Shown: positions 6,542-10,895 of the stretch, one piece after another
How the letters are laid out: each line of letters starts with the position of its first letter
How positions within the stretch are numbered: position 1 is the stretch's first letter
Assembly: GCA_030589835.1 (NCBI GenBank)
Contig: JAUUZS010000081.1
Location: forward strand, 1 to 10,895
Direction of reading: 5' to 3'
Length of the DNA stretch: 10,895 nucleotides
Origin: Cyclobacteriaceae bacterium
Lineage (GTDB): Bacteria; Bacteroidota; Bacteroidia; Cytophagales; Cyclobacteriaceae
The notes under the pieces: model-generated
What the model saw: the letters and a program-made list of their open reading frames with translations, nothing else
Told to the model about the DNA's origin: nothing
The model's database searches: none
Made by a program: the position numbers and the translations under genes

Positions 6542-8743
6542 TTATAGCGCCAACAATCCCGATGCGCTTAAGCGATTGATTGGCTCGGAATACCAAAACA
6601 ATTCGAAGTCATCGAAATGCTTTTCAAAGTCAGCCTTTAGTTGCCCATAAGTAAGCGGGGAATTTTCATTAATGGCTAATTTATGGAGCGTTTCAAGAAA
6701 CCATTCGCCTTTATCTTTATCCATTGTCACCTCGAAGCTCTCCTTCTTGTTATGAAAAGTCAATTTGAGCCCTTGTCCTTTTTTTCCACGTTTAGGTTTT
6801 TGTTCGTTGCTCGCCAGTGGTGTTCCCCCTAACCAAATTATTTTGGCTGAAAGTTTTATGCGTGTTGGCACCTTAGGCCCTAAACAGTTTTCAATATAAT
6901 TATTATTTATCCTTGTCTTTGGTATGGAAAAGTCAAACCATTCCTGAAGCGGAAGTTCAAAACCAATACCGTGCATAAAATTGAAGAGCGATTTTTTTAA
7001 TCCAAAGCCAAATTTTTCGTGATCAATGCCCGTTTTATCTTTGAATTGAATATCGTTATCAGCAAAAGAAATATCTTTAATATCAGGAAGGATGTCATAT
7101 CTGGACGGGTTCTGGCCAACAGGGCTATGGGCAGTTAGTGCAAATTGATGCCAAAATCCGGATTGAATAATGCCCAATTCAAACAATTGCCGAACCAACT
7201 CAAGGCTGTCAACAGTTTCTTGCACCGTTTGTGAGGGAAAGCCATACATCAGGTAGGCATGCACCATAATGCCTGCATCCGTGAAGTTGGCGGCTACCTG
7301 TGCTACCTGTGCGATCGTTACACCTTTTTTTATCAAAGCCAACAAGCGATCAGAGGCCACTTCCAGTCCGCCAGAAACTGCCACACACCCCGAGGCTTTT
7401 AACAGCATACAGAGATCTTTGCTAAAATTTTTCTCGAATCGGATATTCGTCCACCAGGTGACCGTCATTTTCCTCCGCAAGATTTCCAGAGCTACTTCTC
7501 GCATTAATGCAGGAGGTGCCGCTTCATCCACAAAATGAAACCCTTTTTCTCTTGTTTTGGAGATAAGTTCTTCGATTCTATCCACCACAAGTTTTGCATC
7601 AATTGGCTCATAGTGCTTGATATAATCCAGGGATACATCACAAAAAGTACATTTTCCCCAATAGCATCCATGAGCCAGGGTGAGTTTGTTCCACCTTCCA
7701 TCGCTCCATAGGCTGTGCATGGGGTTGGCGACTTCGATCACCGAAATATAGCGGTCGAGCAAGAGGTCGGTGTAATCCGGTGTGCCTAACTCATATTGTT
7801 TGTATTCTTTTCTTGACGAGTGGTTATTATACACCACCTTACCATTTTCCTTTACAAAAGTTCTTTTTAATTCCCTTTTAAGGGGATTTTCCAATACCGA
7901 ATTCAAAATGTCATACATCAGTAATTCTATCGGCAGCTCACCATCATCGAGGGAGATGTAGTCAAAAAAATCAAATACCCGGACATCGGAAAGGGTCCTT
8001 AATTCTGTGTTGGGAAATCCACCTCCCATAGATATCAGGATATCAGGATAATTATTTTTGATGAATTGTGCACATCGAAATGCGCTAAATAGGTTTCCTG
8101 GAAAAGGCACGGTGAAACAAACCAACTTTGGCTTATGATCAACAAGCTTTTCCTCAAGAATTTTTAAGGCAATATCATCAATGAGGCTTATTTCCTGTTG
8201 CAGGTGGGTGTACAATTCGTCAAAGGTATTGGCGCTTTTCCCAAGGCGCTCAGCATATCGGCTAAACCCAAAATTATCATCCACACATTCAACGATAAAA
8301 TCCGATAAATCCTCCAGGTATAATGTCGCCAGATGCTTTGCCTTATCCTGTATCCCCATAAATCCAAAGGCCCATTCCAACTCTTCGAGATGTGCAAATC
8401 TTGATGCCTGAGGAAGAAAAAATTCCGTACATATCTGCCGGGCAAATGTTGGATTTTTTCCTTGTAGAAAAGCAATTACTTCATTGATGGTAACAAAATA
8501 TGCTTCTTTAAGTGCATAAATCCTTCTTGCATTTGCTGACAATATCTTATTGCCCTCAAAAGCAAGATCAAATACACGCTCCAAATTTGGTTTAGAAAAA
8601 AGGTCGAGCATCACTTCAATGCCCAAATCCATTTGAAAAGAGCTGATGTTTTTAGTATTCAAAAATCCTTTCAAATAGGCTGTTGCCGGATAAGGGGTAT
8701 TTAATTGGGTGAAAGGAGGCGTGATAAGGAGAATATCTTTCAA
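6542..8743 (-). CDS. B12-binding-domain radical SAM protein of unassigned function
   Basis: This 733-residue protein begins KDILLITPPFTQLNTPYP, the first strand and loop of a cobalamin-binding-like Rossmann domain, which continues through a helical insert (about 45-200) to LISMGGGFPNTEL (236-248). The DxHxxG cobalamin-ligand motif is not visible, as is common in B12-binding radical SAM proteins. The radical SAM core follows with HGCYWGKCTFCD (358-369); Cys360, Cys365 and Cys368 are the likely [4Fe-4S] ligands, spaced CX4CX2C instead of the usual CX3CX2C. VSGGLEVASDRLLALIKKG (456-474) and AYLMYGFPSQT (496-506) are later core motifs. A C-terminal region of about 180 residues has no domain that I recognise. 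The start is TTG at 8743: the frame is open upstream to a stop near 8825 but contains no ATG, and B12-domain proteins typically begin right at this strand. It should be cytoplasmic. It has no operon partner, so the substrate is unknown. Confidence 0.88.
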   Translation of the reverse strand: MKDILLITPPFTQLNTPYPATAYLKGFLNTKNISSFQMDLGIEVMLDLFSKPNLERVFDLAFEGNKILSANARRIYALKEAYFVTINEVIAFLQGKNPTFARQICTEFFLPQASRFAHLEELEWAFGFMGIQDKAKHLATLYLEDLSDFIVECVDDNFGFSRYAERLGKSANTFDELYTHLQQEISLIDDIALKILEEKLVDHKPKLVCFTVPFPGNLFSAFRCAQFIKNNYPDILISMGGGFPNTELRTLSDVRVFDFFDYISLDDGELPIELLMYDILNSVLENPLKRELKRTFVKENGKVVYNNHSSRKEYKQYELGTPDYTDLLLDRYISVIEVANPMHSLWSDGRWNKLTLAHGCYWGKCTFCDVSLDYIKHYEPIDAKLVVDRIEELISKTREKGFHFVDEAAPPALMREVALEILRRKMTVTWWTNIRFEKNFSKDLCMLLKASGCVAVSGGLEVASDRLLALIKKGVTIAQVAQVAANFTDAGIMVHAYLMYGFPSQTVQETVDSLELVRQLFELGIIQSGFWHQFALTAHSPVGQNPSRYDILPDIKDISFADNDIQFKDKTGIDHEKFGFGLKKSLFNFMHGIGFELPLQEWFDFSIPKTRINNNYIENCLGPKVPTRIKLSAKIIWLGGTPLASNEQKPKRGKKGQGLKLTFHNKKESFEVTMDKDKGEWFLETLHKLAINENSPLTYGQLKADFEKHFDDFELFWYSEPINRLSASGLLAL

Positions 8744-9067
8744 GGTATTAGGAACTAATTTAATATGTGATGAATCATGAATCAGCCTTAAGGTGATATT
8801 AATTGGGGACTTAAAAAGGCAGCTTTACTCATTTCAACCCCTTTAACCGTCAACTGTGTCTAAAATTAATACTTCTTGCAGATATTTCAGCATTATATAA
8901 AATCCAGGACCACTCTAATACCCATTTCCTTGAGGAATTAGCACTTTCATAACTTTGTTGCAATAATTTATTCGCATTTAGTTTTTTAAATCTTACATCT
9001 TTATTTCTTTTGAGCTTTCATTTTTACTATTCAATCATTATCCATCTATTAGTTTCTGTATCAAAAC
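8744..9067. other. Divergent intergenic region, radical SAM gene and Na/Pi transporter
   Basis: These 324 bp contain no supported gene. The right half holds a good promoter for the plus-strand transporter (8930-8957) and an AT-rich leader of about 100 bases down to its ATG at 9068. The left half should hold the radical SAM promoter on the minus strand, but I see no TAnnTTTG match there. It carries a small direct repeat of ATGAATC (two copies near 8770-8785) and a CCTTAAGG palindrome close by; neither is a clear operator. Confidence 0.55.
8930..8957 (+). promoter_or_regulatory. Bacteroidota-type promoter of the Na/Pi transporter gene
   Basis: TTG at 8930-8932 and TAACTTTG at 8950-8957 are separated by 17 bp. 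This fits the Bacteroidota primary-sigma consensus of a -33 TTG and a -7 TAnnTTTG with a spacer of about 17-23 bp. Transcription would begin near 8963-8966, giving a leader of about 100 bases before the ATG at 9068. The -7 box matches every fixed position. Confidence 0.6.
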
Positions 9068-10747
9068 ATGAGTTATATATTTAATTTACTAACAATCATT
9101 GGTTCACTCGGTCTCTTTTTGCTTGGGATGAAAATGATGAGTGAAGCTCTTCAAAATGTAGCAGGTGATGGCATGAGAGGCATATTATCATCCATGACCT
9201 CCAATCGATTTACAGGTGTTCTGACCGGATTACTGATCACTGCTATAATACAATCTTCTTCGGCAACAACGGTAATGGTTGTCAGTTTTGTAAATGCCGG
9301 TTTGCTGCCTCTTGCAAAATCTGTAGGCGTCATCTTAGGAGCCAATATAGGTACAACGATCACAGCATGGATCATTACATTATTTGGGTTTAAGGTAAAA
9401 ATTTCCGTTCTGGCATTACCGCTTATCGGAATTGCGTTTCCGCTAATGTTTAGTAAAAGCAAGTATAAAGCCTGGGCTGAAGTGTTAATCGGTTTTGCTA
9501 TTTTATTTATTGGACTAGATTTCATGAAATCCAATGTGCCGGATATTAAGAACAATCCTCAAGTTTTGGAATTCATTGGAAATTTTAATGCTTTTGGTTA
9601 CGGTTCGGTATTTATTTTTATTTTAATTGGCACAATACTGACCATGATCATTCAATCATCGAGTGCCGTATTAGCCCTTACCATAGTAATGTGCTATCAG
9701 GGGTGGCTTGGATTTGAACTAGCTGCTGCCATGGTACTAGGAGACAATATCGGCACTACCATTACTGCAAATATTTCTGCAATTGTTGCCAATCGAATCG
9801 CCAAACAGGCGGCAATCATTCATTTGATCTTCAATGTATTTGGAGTGCTCTTATTTTTACCAATCCTTTTCCCTCTATTAAAATTAATCAATGAATTTTC
9901 GGTTAGTTTAGGAAATATATCTGCTTACGATGGGGCAGAGGGTGTACCCGTAGCACTTTCTATTTTCCACTCCTTTTTCAATATCGTCAATACTTCAATA
10001 TTCATTTGGCTGGCACCACAATTGGTACGTATTGCCGAAGCCATTCTTCCTATTAAATCAGATGAGGATGAGGTATTCCATTTACAACATATCAAATTCG
10101 GTATGCTATCAACGGCAGAGTTATCGCTTCTTCAGGCAAAAAAAGAAGTGATCATTTTTGGTGAAAAGGTAGAAAAAATGGTGGGATTTGTTCATGCCTT
10201 ATTCAGTGATCAGAAAGATAAAAAAGCCAATAAAATAATTAAGAAAATAAAAAAATACGAAGAACTGACTGATCGGTTTGAAATCGAAATTAGCGAGTAC
10301 CTGAAGAAAATCTCTGTAAATAGTCTTAGTAAAAAAACTTCAACGGAGGTTCACAACATATTAAGGATTATCGACAACCTGGAGAATATAGGTGATATTT
10401 GCTACCAGATATCTAAATTCCAGGAAAGAAGAATAGACGAAAAACTAAAAATATCTGCCAAATTGGACACTAACCTGAAAACCATTTTTCAGATTGTAAT
10501 GGATTCGCTAAGCAATATGAACGAAAATCTCAAGAAAAATGATAACAAGGTAAATATTGATGATGCTATTCAATTGGAAAAGAAAATAGATGAAATGCGC
10601 AACACCTTAAGGAAAGAAAACCTTGAAGCGATCCGTGAAGGCAAGCATGACTTTTCGATAGCAAATTATTATAAAGGAATATTTTACAGGGCCGAGCGGA
10701 TTGGGGATTTTGCATACGATGTATCACATGCCATAGCAAATACATAA
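9068..10747 (+). CDS. Na+/phosphate cotransporter (NptA/PNaS family) with PhoU-like C-terminus
   Basis: This 559-residue inner-membrane protein shows the internal duplication of the Na/Pi-cotransporter II family: QSSSATT (62-68) with GANIGTT (91-97), then QSSSA (196-200) with GDNIGTT (225-231). The QSSS segments are the re-entrant sodium/phosphate-binding motifs. Hydrophobic helices fill about residues 4-325. The remaining part, about 340-555, is a soluble helical PhoU-like domain: LSLLQAKKEVIIFGEKVEKMV, a KKIKKYEELTDRFEIEI helix, IIDNLENIGDICYQI and YRAERIGDFAYDVSHAI. The E..IGD repeats match the metal-binding ExxxD-type motifs of PhoU. The length is usual for bacterial Npt-PhoU fusions. The likely role is sodium-driven phosphate import, or in some bacteria phosphate efflux or homeostasis; direction cannot be read from sequence. 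It is a single-gene unit with its own promoter and terminator and no neighbouring pst genes. Confidence 0.93.
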   Translation: MSYIFNLLTIIGSLGLFLLGMKMMSEALQNVAGDGMRGILSSMTSNRFTGVLTGLLITAIIQSSSATTVMVVSFVNAGLLPLAKSVGVILGANIGTTITAWIITLFGFKVKISVLALPLIGIAFPLMFSKSKYKAWAEVLIGFAILFIGLDFMKSNVPDIKNNPQVLEFIGNFNAFGYGSVFIFILIGTILTMIIQSSSAVLALTIVMCYQGWLGFELAAAMVLGDNIGTTITANISAIVANRIAKQAAIIHLIFNVFGVLLFLPILFPLLKLINEFSVSLGNISAYDGAEGVPVALSIFHSFFNIVNTSIFIWLAPQLVRIAEAILPIKSDEDEVFHLQHIKFGMLSTAELSLLQAKKEVIIFGEKVEKMVGFVHALFSDQKDKKANKIIKKIKKYEELTDRFEIEISEYLKKISVNSLSKKTSTEVHNILRIIDNLENIGDICYQISKFQERRIDEKLKISAKLDTNLKTIFQIVMDSLSNMNENLKKNDNKVNIDDAIQLEKKIDEMRNTLRKENLEAIREGKHDFSIANYYKGIFYRAERIGDFAYDVSHAIANT

Positions 10748-10772
10748 GCTTTACACATATCATTTCCATAAT

Positions 10773-10813
10773 AAAAAACATCTGTTACATATCTTGTGGC
10801 AGATGTTTTTTTT
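10773..10813. terminator. Strong hairpin terminator, probably bidirectional
   Basis: AAAAAACATCTG at 10773-10784 pairs perfectly with CAGATGTTTTTT at 10800-10811. The stem continues through two T-G wobble pairs and ACA/TGT to a five-base loop at 10790-10794. The plus strand ends in eight T (10806-10813), 25 bp past the transporter stop. The A-run on the left gives a T-run on the minus strand, so it can also end the convergent gene on the right. Confidence 0.9.
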
Positions 10814-10828
10814 GCGCTTTCGAACCGA

Positions 10829-10895
10829 TTAAAGGCTATTTGAGGTTAGCCAGTTTACAAACAATTGCACCCACTGATCTGTACCATCCTCTTGT
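10829..10895 (-). CDS. C-terminal end of a convergent gene (partial)
   Basis: On the minus strand one frame stays open from the window edge for 21 codons, reading QEDGTDQWVQLFVNWLTSNSL, and ends at TAA (10829-10831). The mix of residues looks like normal coding sequence, and the stop lies 16 bp from a hairpin with an A-run that would give it a terminator. Another minus-strand frame is also open to the edge and ends slightly earlier (TAG), so the frame choice is not certain. The product cannot be identified. Confidence 0.45.
   Translation of the reverse strand, partial: QEDGTDQWVQLFVNWLTSNSL

Noticed and set aside
7269..7538. Plus-strand 89-codon frame
   Set aside because: It lies wholly antisense to the radical SAM core motifs.
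9151..9555. Minus-strand 134-codon frame
   Set aside because: It lies wholly antisense to the first QSSS repeat of the phosphate transporter.

Overview
The window reads as an ordinary chromosomal stretch of a Bacteroidota bacterium (Cytophagia/Saprospiria/Flavobacteriia-like; I cannot fix the order). Four things point there: a TonB-dependent receptor with STN and carboxypeptidase-regulatory-like N-terminal domains, a DUF4249-type lipoprotein directly behind it, a promoter of the Bacteroidota TTG-N17-TAnnTTTG type, and AT-rich DNA with weak or absent Shine-Dalgarno sequences. I found no rRNA, tRNA, CRISPR array, transposase gene or phage gene.

Layout. (1) 1-443, plus strand: the last codons of an upstream gene overlap by ATGA with a small two-helix membrane protein, a layout typical of sigma/anti-sigma-like pairs. 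(2) 477-658: a nested, imperfectly palindromic non-coding repeat lies between convergent genes; it looks like a REP- or MITE-type element. (3) 667-2492, minus strand: a NagB-family (glucosamine-6-phosphate deaminase-like) gene followed by a PIG-L/LmbE zinc deacetylase, probably one operon acting on an N-acetylated amino sugar. (4) 2776-6416, plus strand: the TonB-dependent receptor and its lipoprotein partner, an outer-membrane uptake or sensing pair of unknown substrate. (5) 6542-8743, minus strand: a large cobalamin-binding-domain radical SAM protein with a CX4CX2C cluster motif and a TTG start. (6) 9068-10747, plus strand: a Na+/phosphate cotransporter with a C-terminal PhoU-like domain, with a recognisable promoter upstream and a strong hairpin terminator downstream. 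(7) 10829-10895: probably the 3' end of a convergent minus-strand gene.

The blocks alternate in strand and look functionally independent. The clearest internal logic is the deacetylase/deaminase pair (deacetylate, then deaminate/isomerise) and the receptor/lipoprotein pair. I see no clear evidence of an undescribed multi-gene system. The points most worth a second look are the divergent NagB active site beside the PIG-L gene, the non-canonical radical SAM cysteine spacing in an unassigned B12-type enzyme, and the nested palindromic repeat.
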